From DASQDN01 sp963825845 (lineage in GTDB: Bacteria > Acidobacteriota > Terriglobia > Bryobacterales > Bryobacteraceae): a stretch of 64,000 bases of DNA. Shown here piece after piece: positions 46,353 to 54,835 of this stretch (its first letter is position 1; each line of letters opens with the position of its first letter). The notes under the pieces are model-generated. The model worked only from the letters and a program-made list of their open reading frames with translations. It ran no database searches and was not told where the DNA came from. A program made the position numbers and the translations under genes. The DNA is taken from assembly GCA_963825845.1 (NCBI GenBank), contig CAWGVL010000073.1, forward strand, positions 56,778-120,777, read 5' to 3'.

Positions 46353-47092
46353 CGTGGATCGCGCCAATCCTCCTGTGGGCGCCGACGCTGTTCGACCAGT
46401 CCGTCGCGAAGGTGCTGCATCGCAATTTCCCCGAAGCGCAATACATCCTTGTCGCGACAGGAACAAATACGGTCCTCGATAGCCGGTGGATCGGATCGGA
46501 CCTGCCGTCCTCTATGGGTTCGCTCGTCAAGCCTTTTACGGCCCTTGCTGCTGAACATAAACCGGCGCGATGTAACCCGGCGCAGTGCTGGCTCGGCGGC
46601 GCAGGCCACGGTTTGATCGATCTCCAACAAGCCATTGCCCATTCCTGCAATTCTTATTTCCTGCAAGTCTCGGCGAGCGTGCATCCTGGCCGGCTGCAAA
46701 CTGTCGCCCAAAGATATGGCTTGCCGATGCCGGATTCGCTCTCGCCCGCGGTCCTGACAGGCATCGGAAGGGAATGGAAAATCGCTCCTGTCGATTTGGC
46801 GGAAGCCTACTCGAAACTGGCGTTCACCTCGGAAGCCGAAGTGGTTCGCGAAGGAATGCGAGCGAGCGCACGCGAAGGCACAGCAAAGGCGATTCGCCTT
46901 CCCGCGCTGGCGAAGACCGGAACCGCCCCGTGCAGCCATACGAACCGGGCGCCCGTCGATGGATACGTCGCTGTACTTTACCCCGCCGATGCTCCGAAGT
47001 ACATGCTGCTCGTTCAGGTACACGGTGTCAGCGGCGCTGTGGCCGCAACTACCGCCGGCCGCATGTTGACAGTGCTTCGCGATGGGAAATAG
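46349..47092 (+). CDS. Minimal penicillin-binding transpeptidase-fold protein
   Basis: A 247-aa protein carrying only a transpeptidase/beta-lactamase-type domain after a short leader (WIAPILLWAPTLF). All three active-site motifs are present in order: SxxK as Ser58-Leu-Val-Lys61 (GSLVKP), SxN as Ser99-Cys-Asn101, and KTG at 189-191 (AKTGTAP). Classic class B PBPs are over 500 aa with a long N-terminal domain; here that is absent, so it could be a D,D-transpeptidase, a carboxypeptidase or a class-D-lactamase relative. Cys75/Cys80 (RCNPAQC) may form a disulfide. Coupled at both ends to operon genes; SpoIID-like is next. Confidence 0.82.
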   Translation: MTWIAPILLWAPTLFDQSVAKVLHRNFPEAQYILVATGTNTVLDSRWIGSDLPSSMGSLVKPFTALAAEHKPARCNPAQCWLGGAGHGLIDLQQAIAHSCNSYFLQVSASVHPGRLQTVAQRYGLPMPDSLSPAVLTGIGREWKIAPVDLAEAYSKLAFTSEAEVVREGMRASAREGTAKAIRLPALAKTGTAPCSHTNRAPVDGYVAVLYPADAPKYMLLVQVHGVSGAVAATTAGRMLTVLRDGK

Positions 47093-48110
47093 ACACCTCG
47101 TTGCATTACTGGCCTTTCCGCTGATCGCGGCTGACCTGCGGATAGGCGTCCTGAGTCTCTTCCGCCCTGAGCGAATCACCGTCCGTTCCACAGAGATGCT
47201 TTGGGTGCAGGCCGGATCGCGAACCTTCTTTCTCACACCAGGCCAGGTTGCCGGTTTGCGAGCCGTTGGAGCGGAAGTCGACCTCTTCGCTCAGCAGCAG
47301 TTGAGTAGCTCTCCACGAGTCAGCATCGGCGGTCGCGGCGGCGCATCCGCTGTATTCAGTCTCACCATCGAAGGCAAGATCGACCGCAAGTTCCGCGGAC
47401 GCCTGGAAGTCACGGCCATTGGCGCACGATTGGAACCGGTCATTCTGGTCGACGCTGAATCTGCGGTGGCCGCCGCGGTCGCAGCGGAGATGCCGGCCGG
47501 TACACCCCCTGAGGCGCTGAAAGCGATGGCGGTTCTCGTAAGGAGTTACTACGCGTTCAGCGGCCGCCGCCACGGGCCGTATGATTTCTGCGACACGACG
47601 CATTGTCAATGGCGGCGAGAATCGATTGCTGACTCGCACCCCGCAACAGCGGCGGCGCGGGCCACCTCAGGCATCGTGATGACCTACCGCGACCGGCCCT
47701 TTGCGCCGATGTACCATGCCTCCTGCGGCGGACAGACCAAACGCGCTGTCGACGTGGGATTCGATCCCGATCCCTATCCGTATTTCCCGATTGACTGCGA
47801 CTGGTGCAAAGCGAATTCTCCGAAGTGGAACCGCCGGCTCGCTGCGGACATCGCAAGCGCGCTGCCGGGCACGTTATCCGAATCTCTGCGGTTGACCATC
47901 GTTCGCCAACTCGGGTGGAGAGCCCTGCCGAGCAACAACTATCGCGCCTGGAGGGATGGTGAAGAAGTTGTGGTGGAAGGCAGCGGCGAAGGGCACGGCG
48001 TCGGCGTTTGCCAGCGCGGGATGATCGCAATGTCCAAAGATGGCCACACGTTTCGCTCATTGCTGTCGCACTACCTCCCACAGACGCGCGCGACGGATGG
48101 TCCGGAGTGA
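47082..48110 (+). CDS. SpoIID/LytB-domain protein
   Basis: A 342-aa exported protein. The signal region (NRHLVALLAFPLIAADL) precedes a beta-rich first half (VFSLTIEGKIDRKFRGRLEV) and a SpoIID domain: VAAAVAAEMPAGTPPEALKAMAVLVRSYY, DTTHCQ, then MYHASCGGQTKRA and GEGHGVGVCQRG. SpoIID-like proteins cut denuded glycan strands of peptidoglycan (lytic transglycosylase) or enhance amidases. Conserved Cys pairs (FCDTTHC, DCDWC) may be disulfide-bonded. Starts 11 bases inside the transpeptidase gene. Together they indicate peptidoglycan editing by this operon. No sporulation genes are near. Confidence 0.88.
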   Translation: MGNRHLVALLAFPLIAADLRIGVLSLFRPERITVRSTEMLWVQAGSRTFFLTPGQVAGLRAVGAEVDLFAQQQLSSSPRVSIGGRGGASAVFSLTIEGKIDRKFRGRLEVTAIGARLEPVILVDAESAVAAAVAAEMPAGTPPEALKAMAVLVRSYYAFSGRRHGPYDFCDTTHCQWRRESIADSHPATAAARATSGIVMTYRDRPFAPMYHASCGGQTKRAVDVGFDPDPYPYFPIDCDWCKANSPKWNRRLAADIASALPGTLSESLRLTIVRQLGWRALPSNNYRAWRDGEEVVVEGSGEGHGVGVCQRGMIAMSKDGHTFRSLLSHYLPQTRATDGPE

Positions 48111-48143
48111 CGCGGCTTCGGTCCGCGGTATACAGTTCTAATA

Positions 48144-50123
48144 GTGACCCGACGCACAGCATTAACCCTCGCCGCCGCCAGTCTTGCCGCCCGTGCCGAT
48201 GTTCAATACCGAACTTACGCCCGCTGCCTTCCTGATTATCTGTCGCGTCTCGCGCGTGAAGCTTACGAGAAACGGAACATCGAAGTAGCGAAGCTCACGA
48301 AGCCGGCCGCGATTCGGGCGCGCCAAGTCTGGGTTCGCGAGACGTTCTGGCAGCTTGTTGGAGGACAGCCGGAGCGTACCGCACTCAACACGAAAGTCGT
48401 CGGTTCATTCGAGCGTCCCGGATATCGCGTCGAGAAGCTGATTTACGAGAGTCAGCCCGGTCTCTTCATTCCGGCAAACCTCTACATCCCAAAAGCGCAC
48501 AAGCCGCCGTACCCTGGGGTCCTTTTTCAACTCGGCCATAGCCTGAACGGCAAAGCAGCCGAGCCGTACCAAAAGTGCTGCCAGGGACTTGCGCAACTCG
48601 GATATCTGGTGTTGGCGTTCGACACAATGGGCCAGGGCGAACGTACGTATTACCCGAAGCCAGGCGGTACGTTGACGCGGCTTGGCTCAGCCGACGATGA
48701 GCATACCCGTCCCGGTAAGCAGATGATGCTCGTCGGAGACACCGCGACGCGCATGCAAACGTGGGACGCAGTGCGCAGCCTCGACGTGCTCGCGTCACAT
48801 CCCCTGGTGGATCCCAAGCGGCTCGCCTCGACCGGTCAATCGGGGGGCGGCACGCTCACCATGTTTCTCATGGCAGTCGACGAGCGCCTCGCGGCAGCGG
48901 CGGTATCCAGCGGCAACACGGAAAATTTCGCCTGCGAAGATTTCAATCCGCCTGGTTCAGTGGACGATGCGGAGCAGAACTTCATTGGCTCCGGTCCGCT
49001 CGGGTTTGATCGCTGGGACACGCTCTATCCGCTCGCCCCCAAACCCATGCTCGTCGCTGTCAGCGCACGCGATTTTTTCGGCACGTATTCTCCGCGCTAT
49101 CTGAGCAACGGACGCCTGGAGTTCAGCCGTCTGAAGAGCGTATACAGAGTCCTCGGCCGGGAGAATGATCTGCAATGGTATGAGACGCCGTTGCCTCACG
49201 CTCTATCTCACGATATGCGGCTGCAGGTGTACAACTTCTTTGAGAAGCATCTTCATGGCTCGGACAAGACAGTTGCCGAGCCACCGGTGAAACCCGAACC
49301 GGACGAGCAGTTGTACGTCGGCGCCACCGGAAACGTAGTCCGCGATTTTGCAAGCAAGACGCCTCTTACCCTTGCGCGTGAACGCAGGATCTCGTCCAAG
49401 CCGACGAACCTGGTCGACCTTGTGAAGGCGAATCTGCCTCAAGCAGGAATCGCACTGACTGTGCTGAGCCGTGCTCGCGGCGAAGTAGCATCTGTGGAAG
49501 CAGTTGAGATTCCCGTAACTACGGACGTTTGGCTGCCGGGATATATCTATATGCCTCGCACTCAACCTCGGACTGTCATCGTGCCGCTCGAGCCACGAGG
49601 CCGGTATGCACGATGGCGTGAAGGCGAACTCCACCATCAGCTCGCGGAAGCAGGACACGCCGTCGCTGCGTTCGATATCCGCGGGATAGGCGATCTTTGG
49701 CCTGAAGTCGGACGCGGCAACCCGTTCTACACCCGCAGGCATGCGGAAGAAGATTCGTATGCATGGGCGTCGCTCATCCTTGGCAAACCGCTCCTGGGGC
49801 AGCGTGTAACCGACATCCTGGCAATCAGTCAGGCTCTGCGCAATCACGTACGGGATGCGCGGATCGTCATCGCGGCCCTCGATCACCTCACGGTTCCGGC
49901 ACTCTTTGCTGCGGCCATCGATCCCAAAATCACGACGCTATACACTGCGCGAGGACTTCGCTCCTATGCGAGCCTGCTTCAATCGGAAGACTATACCGAG
50001 CCCTTCGTGAACTTCATCCCTGATGTCCTTTCAAAAACAGATCTGCCTGAGGTCCGGAAAACAATCGGCGGTCGCTTGAAAGAGGGGACGACGTGGGACC
50101 TCGAAACCCTGACTGCTCTGTGA
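48144..50123 (+). CDS. Exported alpha/beta hydrolase, acetyl-xylan-esterase (AXE1)-like, double domain
   Basis: A 659-aa protein with a Tat-like leader (TRRTALTLAAASLAAR). The first domain contains LGHSLNGKAAE, FDTMGQGERTYY and the nucleophile elbow STGQSGGGTLTM, with a catalytic-type His near LPHALSHDMRLQ. A second hydrolase-like half follows (FDIRGIGDLWPEVGRG) without a clear serine elbow, so it is probably inactive. AXE1 enzymes deacetylate xylan or other esters. GTG at 48144 gives the leader; its end overlaps the GNAT start (GTGA). Located 33 bases after the operon above, so possible read-through. Confidence 0.8.
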   Translation: MTRRTALTLAAASLAARADVQYRTYARCLPDYLSRLAREAYEKRNIEVAKLTKPAAIRARQVWVRETFWQLVGGQPERTALNTKVVGSFERPGYRVEKLIYESQPGLFIPANLYIPKAHKPPYPGVLFQLGHSLNGKAAEPYQKCCQGLAQLGYLVLAFDTMGQGERTYYPKPGGTLTRLGSADDEHTRPGKQMMLVGDTATRMQTWDAVRSLDVLASHPLVDPKRLASTGQSGGGTLTMFLMAVDERLAAAAVSSGNTENFACEDFNPPGSVDDAEQNFIGSGPLGFDRWDTLYPLAPKPMLVAVSARDFFGTYSPRYLSNGRLEFSRLKSVYRVLGRENDLQWYETPLPHALSHDMRLQVYNFFEKHLHGSDKTVAEPPVKPEPDEQLYVGATGNVVRDFASKTPLTLARERRISSKPTNLVDLVKANLPQAGIALTVLSRARGEVASVEAVEIPVTTDVWLPGYIYMPRTQPRTVIVPLEPRGRYARWREGELHHQLAEAGHAVAAFDIRGIGDLWPEVGRGNPFYTRRHAEEDSYAWASLILGKPLLGQRVTDILAISQALRNHVRDARIVIAALDHLTVPALFAAAIDPKITTLYTARGLRSYASLLQSEDYTEPFVNFIPDVLSKTDLPEVRKTIGGRLKEGTTWDLETLTAL

Positions 50124-50909
50124 GACTGTTGACATCCGCCGACATTGAGGGCGTGTGCGAACTCTCCGCGGCCGCCGGCTGGAATCAGACACCCGCTGAT
50201 TGGGAGCGGATGATCGCTCTGGAACCGCTCGGGTGCTTCTGCATTGAGTCGGATGATCGTATCGTCGCGACTACGACACTGCTGACTTACGGCCAGGACC
50301 TGGCATGGGTCGGCATGGTGCTGACTCACGCTGATTACCAGCGCCGAGGGTATGCTCGCAGATTGGTGACAGCCGCATTGGAACTTGCGGGAGCCCGCGC
50401 CATCGACTGCGTGAAACTCGACGCGACCGACCAGGGCCGTCCGCTTTACGCAAGTCTCGGCTTTGAAGACGAGCAGCCGATCGAGCGGTGGTATCGTGCA
50501 CCTGCGCCGATCGATCCCAGCCTGGAGATTCCTGCTGGACCATTGCCCGCCGATCTTGATCGCGAGGCATTCGGTGCCGACCGTATACGATTCCTGAGTA
50601 CATTGCCATCGCCGCTAGTCCTGAGAGACGGCTACGCGTTTCAACGGCCTGGATCTCGGGCGAACTATGTCGGCCCATGCATTGCGCGCGATCCTCGCAC
50701 AGCGGCCAACTTGATTGCCTCAACGATCGCCACGAACGCCGATGCATCGTGGTTCTGGGACATCCTTCCAGGCAATCAAGAAGCGATATGCGATTGCGCA
50801 TGATCTCGGTTTCGAGCGCGCCCGGCAACTTGTGCGCATGGTTCGAGGAAAAAACGTGCGCGGAGACGAGAGCATGGTATACGCAATAGCAGGGTTTGAA
50901 GCAGGCTAA
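50120..50909 (+). CDS. GNAT N-acetyltransferase, two-domain (frameshifted near end)
   Basis: About 262 aa over a frame change near 50789 (PGNQEAI continues as AIAHDLGFERARQLVRM). The first domain has the acetyl-CoA-binding GNAT core LTHADYQRRGYARRLVTAALELA and the YASLGF end motif. The second domain (about 150 onward) resembles the GNAT_acetyltr_2-like C-terminal fold. GTG at 50120 overlaps the AXE1 stop (GTGA), so the two are co-translated. Seven bases separate it from the epimerase gene. The substrate is unknown. Confidence 0.8.
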
Positions 50910-50916
50910 ACAAGAG

Positions 50917-51923
50917 ATGATTCGCAACGAAAACGAACTGGAAGAGCTTCTATCGCGGCCTACCGAGCGCGATAAGGCAGTGGTGAATTCGCTGGAGGGT
51001 CCGATTCTGATTCTCGGCGCCGGCGGCAAGATGGGACCTACGCTGGCTATGCGCGCCAAACGTGCGGGAGCCAGGCACGTCATTGCCGTTGCTCGTTACT
51101 CCTCCGGTAAGGTCAGGAAGCATCTGGAGCAAGCGGGTATTGAGACGATCGCAGTCGGATCTGTTAGTGCCCGACGCGCTCTATCGATTACCCGATGCTC
51201 CACATATCATCTTTATGGCCGCGATGAAATTCGGCACGACCGGCGCGGAGCACACGACTTGGGCCATGAATACGTATGTTCCCGGGCGGGTCGCGGAACG
51301 ATACCGCTCATCCCACATCGTCGCGTTCTCGACGGGCAACGTTTATCCGCTCATGCCGCTTTCGAGCGGAGGCGCCACGGAGTCGACGATGCCAGTGCCG
51401 GTAGGCGAGTATGCTCAGTCGGCTCTCGGCCGCGAACGCCTGTTCGAGTACGGTTCACATACTTTCGGCACGCCTGTGGTCCTGCTGCGATTGAACTACG
51501 CGTGTGAGCTTCGGTATGGAGTTCTGCTCGATATTGGCTACCGGGTTTTCGAACGCCAAACCGTCGACTTGTCCATGGGCATGGCGAATGTTATCTGGCA
51601 GGGAGACGCGAACTCGGCGTGCCTGCAGGCGCTGCAGCATTGCAGTTCTCCTCCGTTAGTGTTGAACTTGACGGGCCCCGAGTCGCTTTCTGTTCGTTGG
51701 ATCGCGACCGAGTTTGCAAAGCGATTCGGCGTTGAGCCCAGATTTCATGGGGAAGAAGCATCGACGGCGCTACTCAGTAACAGCTCGCGAGCGATAAGGA
51801 TGTTCGGTTACCCGGAAGTCTCAGCCCGCCGAGATGATCGATTGGACAGCCGCGTGGATCGGTATGGGCGGAGCCACGCACGGGAAACCGACACACTTCG
51901 AGACCCGGGACGGACGATTCTGA
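50917..51923 (+). CDS. NAD-dependent epimerase/dehydratase-like protein (frameshifted twice)
   Basis: About 335 aa. A Rossmann N-terminus (ILILGAGGKMGPTLAMRAKRAG) is followed by AMKFGTTGAEHTTWAMNTYVPG and AFSTGNVYPLMPL. Frame changes near 51155 and 51825 are repairable (DLLVPDALYRLPDAPHIIF; AEMIDWTAAWIG to the stop). The catalytic YxxxK of extended SDRs is altered: the Tyr region reads GEYAQSALGRE, so no Lys sits four residues later. It may therefore be a catalytically atypical or binding-only member. Its stop overlaps the next start (TGATG). The pairing with a DHDPS-family gene suggests a shared sugar-derived pathway. Confidence 0.78.
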
Positions 51924-52921
51924 TGGATATTCGTTCAGAGTTGAGGAAGGGACTAGTGATCCCCGCGCATCCCCTGGCGCTCACGGCTGACCGCCAGATG
52001 GACGAGCGGCGGCAGCGCGCTCTGACACGCTACTATGTGGCTTCCGGAGCAGGCGGAATTGCTGTCGGTGTGCATACGACACAGTTCGCCATTCGTGATC
52101 CCGACATCGGCCTGTACAAACCGGTGTTGGAACTTGCGGCAGAGGAGGCCAAGGGGAACGAAATCGTCAAGATCGCGGGCGCTGTAGGGCCTACCACCCA
52201 AGCGACTCGCGAAGCCGGAATCGCGAGGGACCTGGGGTACGATGCCGTATTGCTCAGCCTCGGCGCGTTGAAAGATGCTTCAGTGCGCGATCTGATCACT
52301 CACGTCCGGGCGGTCGCACAAATCCTTCCTGTATTCGGTTTCTATCTACAGCCCAGTGTCGGCGGGCGCATTCTCCCCTACGCATTCTGGCGCGAGTTCG
52401 TAGACGTGGAGAATGTGATCGCTATCAAGATGGCTCCGTTCAATCGCTATCAAACCATCGATGTTGTGCGAGCCGTAGCCGAATCCGGACGCGAAATCAG
52501 CCTGTACACAGGAAATGATGACTGCATTCTGGTGGATCTCCTGACCGAGTACGATTTCGGCGGGAAACACGCTCGAATCGTTGGCGGCCTGTTGGGCCAC
52601 TGGGCAGTCTGGACCAGCAAAGCGGTGGATCACTTAGCGCAGACACGAAAAGGACCGAGCGCCGAACTCCTGACGCTGGCATCTCAAGTTACCGACTCGA
52701 ACGCTGCGTTATTCGATCCTGCGCATCATTTCCATGGATGTATCCCGGGCATTCATGAGATTCTGCGACGGCAGGGGCTACTCGCAGGACGTTGGTGCCT
52801 TGATCCAAACGAGGAACTGTCCGAAGGACAAATGGAAGAGATCGATCGTGTTTGCCGTTCGTATCCCCATCTCAGCGACGACGACTTCGTAGCGGAACAC
52901 CTCGACGATTGGCTGCGCTAA
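51923..52921 (+). CDS. Dihydrodipicolinate synthase-family aldolase/lyase
   Basis: A 332-aa TIM-barrel protein related to DapA/NanA. The opening VIPAHPLALTADRQMDE replaces the usual 'TPF' start, GAGGIAVGVHTTQF is the family G-V motif, and VFGFYLQPSVGG contains the region of the family Tyr. Lys (VIAIKMAPFNRYQ) occupies the Schiff-base position. Such proteins split or join keto acids such as KDG or N-acetylneuraminate, not necessarily lysine precursors. ATG at 51923 overlaps the epimerase stop by one base. The start motif departs from DapA, so the substrate is probably different. Confidence 0.8.
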   Translation: MDIRSELRKGLVIPAHPLALTADRQMDERRQRALTRYYVASGAGGIAVGVHTTQFAIRDPDIGLYKPVLELAAEEAKGNEIVKIAGAVGPTTQATREAGIARDLGYDAVLLSLGALKDASVRDLITHVRAVAQILPVFGFYLQPSVGGRILPYAFWREFVDVENVIAIKMAPFNRYQTIDVVRAVAESGREISLYTGNDDCILVDLLTEYDFGGKHARIVGGLLGHWAVWTSKAVDHLAQTRKGPSAELLTLASQVTDSNAALFDPAHHFHGCIPGIHEILRRQGLLAGRWCLDPNEELSEGQMEEIDRVCRSYPHLSDDDFVAEHLDDWLR

Positions 52922-52981
52922 CCGTTGCATAGAAACTCGATGGGAGCCGGTCCCGTCACGGGCGGAAGGAGGGTTAGGGTT

Positions 52982-53317
52982 GTGAACATGATCGCGAGGA
53001 TTGCCGCAATCGGGCTACTCTTGACGGGATTGAGCTTCGCGAAACATCCAAAGTATCGGTGGCGCGGCGATGACAGAACTGCGTATCGGGTGTATGACCG
53101 CGGCTACAGAGGTCAATGGGACAATCCGAGTCGATGGAGGGATCGCAATGCCGATCGCTATCGATCCTACAGATACCGCGATTATCGTGGTCTCGACAAT
53201 TTTTCCCGTGAATTGATGTGGCGTCGCAACGGATTACCGCCGGGCCTTGAAAAGAAATATCGACGAGACGGAGCGTTGCCGCGTGGTTGGGAAAAGCGTC
53301 GCTGGCGTGATCGGTAG
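52982..53317 (+). CDS. Small exported basic protein, RcnB-like tail
   Basis: About 111 aa. GTG at 52982 is favoured because AGGAGGG lies 8 bases upstream; the ATG at 52988 would be 14 bases away. A signal peptide (ARIAAIGLLLTGLSFA) is followed by an Arg/Tyr/Asp-rich, largely disordered segment. It ends with GLPPGLEKKYRRDGALPRGW, a duplicated 'PPG..kk' motif found in RcnB-type and periplasmic binding tails. Possible role in metal or polyanion binding (inference). Confidence 0.65.
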   Translation: MNMIARIAAIGLLLTGLSFAKHPKYRWRGDDRTAYRVYDRGYRGQWDNPSRWRDRNADRYRSYRYRDYRGLDNFSRELMWRRNGLPPGLEKKYRRDGALPRGWEKRRWRDR

Positions 53318-53431
53318 GACTCAATGGCTGAGTGTTGCACATATCGCGTGGTATCCTTACCCTCGCTGGGTCAATTCGCGTTGGAATCGAACGAAATAAG
53401 AAATAACTGACGCTCAGGCCCATCTCTCAAC

Positions 53432-54502
53432 ATGCGTTACTTTGATGTCGTACGCGCCTGGAAGTCGATCCTGTGTGGTAGGGCTCCTTCCCTTTCTATC
53501 GAGATTACGCGTGAATGTCCTTTGCGTTGTCCAGGATGCTACGCATACGAGGACAACCATCTCGGTGGAACTGAGACATTGCGTACTCTGTCCGACTTCA
53601 AAGGCGACGCGCTTGTCCAGAACGTTCTGAAGGTTGTGGATCGCGCAAAGCCGCTCCACTTGTCAATCGTTGGCGGCGACCCTCTCGTTCGTTATCGTGA
53701 GCTCGAGGTTCTTGTCCCGCAGTTACTCAGCCGCGGTATTCACGTCCAGGTCGTAACAAGCGCATTTCGACAAATCCCGGCGGCTTGGGCAACCATGGAC
53801 CACATCAATGTGGTGGTCTCAATCGATGGGCTGGCGCCGGAGCATGACGAGCGCCGCAAGCCTGCGACGTACGATCGAATTCTGAAGAGCATCGCCGGAC
53901 ACCAGATCACGGTTCACTGCACGATCACGGCTCAAATGCTTGATCGACCAGGCTACCTGGACGAGTTCCTCGCATTCTGGACGAACCGCAACGAAGTGCG
54001 CAAAGTGTGGTTTAGCTTGTTCACTCCGCAGGTCGGGGCAGTCCTACCCGAGTGCCTCACGCCTGAGCAGCGGCGTCAGGTGGTGGAGGAGTTGATGGTA
54101 CTTCGCGTCAAGTACCCGAAGATCGACCTTCCTCCGCTCGCGCTAAAACAATTCCTGAAGCCTCCGTCGTCTCCTGACGAATGCATTTTTGCCCTTACGA
54201 CGGAAACCATCTCGGCCGACCTGAAGACGAAGATTACTCCTTGCCAGTTCGGGGGCGAGCCGGACTGCTCTCAGTGCGGGTGCGTCGCATCGATGGGCTT
54301 GGCCGCGATCGCGGATGTGAAACTCGGCGGATTTATCTCTGTCGGCGGATTGTTTTATGGGTCGAATAAAATCGGCAAGTTGGTCGCGGCGCAAAGAAAA
54401 CAGCCCGAGCTTGTGTTCGAGCGGCCGCCTGTCCGTCCTCAGCCGCTTGTCTCCCTGAAGACCAGCGAGGAACCGATGGCGGAACCTACATCGAAGCGGT
54501 AG
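53432..54502 (+). CDS. Radical SAM protein with C-terminal auxiliary-cluster cysteines
   Basis: A 356-aa protein. CPLRCPGC (CxxxCxxC, near residue 29) binds the SAM-cleaving 4Fe-4S cluster; LSIVGGDPLVRY is the GGE-like motif and VVSIDGLAPEHDERR follows the family order. The C-terminal CQFGGEPDCSQCGC gives four Cys for a second cluster, as in SPASM/HpnH-like enzymes. It resembles maturases and lipid-modifying radical SAM enzymes; no precursor peptide gene is identified next to it, apart from the small basic protein upstream. The substrate is unknown. Confidence 0.87.
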   Translation: MRYFDVVRAWKSILCGRAPSLSIEITRECPLRCPGCYAYEDNHLGGTETLRTLSDFKGDALVQNVLKVVDRAKPLHLSIVGGDPLVRYRELEVLVPQLLSRGIHVQVVTSAFRQIPAAWATMDHINVVVSIDGLAPEHDERRKPATYDRILKSIAGHQITVHCTITAQMLDRPGYLDEFLAFWTNRNEVRKVWFSLFTPQVGAVLPECLTPEQRRQVVEELMVLRVKYPKIDLPPLALKQFLKPPSSPDECIFALTTETISADLKTKITPCQFGGEPDCSQCGCVASMGLAAIADVKLGGFISVGGLFYGSNKIGKLVAAQRKQPELVFERPPVRPQPLVSLKTSEEPMAEPTSKR

Positions 54503-54638
54503 TCAACAATCGCAAAGATAGTAATACGGCATTTACCGTACTAATCCACTAAGATTGTCAGTGAACCCATCCAGGAGTGGCCGTAGACCATTCACGTAAT
54601 AGATTCAATGACTTGCGAGGGTTATTCCGCTTTTTCTC
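54503..54638. other. Gap without a gene after the radical SAM gene
   Basis: No credible reading frame is visible. A short dyad (TACGG, six bases, CCGTA) near 54526-54541 could be a weak hairpin. Nothing else stands out before the promoter-like element at 54639. Confidence 0.5.
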
Positions 54639-54667
54639 TTGACTTCTCGTCCCCTACGCCTTAGTAT
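54639..54667 (+). promoter_or_regulatory. Sigma-70-like promoter
   Basis: TTGACT (54639-54644), a 17-base spacer, and TAGTAT (54662-54667) give a good match to housekeeping promoter spacing. Predicted start of transcription is near 54674. It would drive the candidate leader or small RNA and then the BNR protein. Confidence 0.5.
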
Positions 54668-54673
54668 CCAAAT

Positions 54674-54780
54674 CAATCACAGGTTTTGGCGGGTCGCGAT
54701 CCGTCGGATCTGATTCTCCCATACGTCGCCCTCGATCGGGGTGATGAGAACGCCCACCGTCGAGGTGGGCGTTCGTATTT
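54674..54780 (+). ncRNA. Candidate small RNA or structured leader
   Basis: About 105 bases between the promoter and the BNR gene contain a compact palindrome GATCCGTCGGATC near 54700 and end in a strong 11-bp hairpin. Left arm GAACGCCCACC (54748-54758), loop GTCGA, right arm GGTGGGCGTTC (54764-54774), then GTATTTAT. The downstream U-run is short, so it is either a weak terminator or a regulatory leader. No known RNA family is recognised. Confidence 0.35.
54748..54780 (+). terminator. Hairpin with weak U-run (terminator-like)
   Basis: A perfect 11-bp GC-rich stem with a five-base loop, followed by GTATTTAT rather than a clean run of T. It could end the candidate small RNA or act as an attenuator ahead of the BNR protein gene, whose start is 56 bases further on. 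Confidence 0.4.
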
Positions 54781-54835
54781 ATACAGACACGAAGCAGGAC
54801 GTAAGGCCTCGAGTGCGTAATAATGGCACGGAGCC

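Noticed and set aside
47082..48110. Endospore formation because of the SpoIID domain
   Set aside because: SpoIID/LytB domains are common in non-sporulating bacteria as amidase enhancers or transglycosylases. No sporulation genes accompany it.
54503..54660. A tRNA or attachment site in the gap after the radical SAM gene
   Set aside because: No cloverleaf with T-loop GGTTCRA and anticodon stem could be drawn from the sequence.
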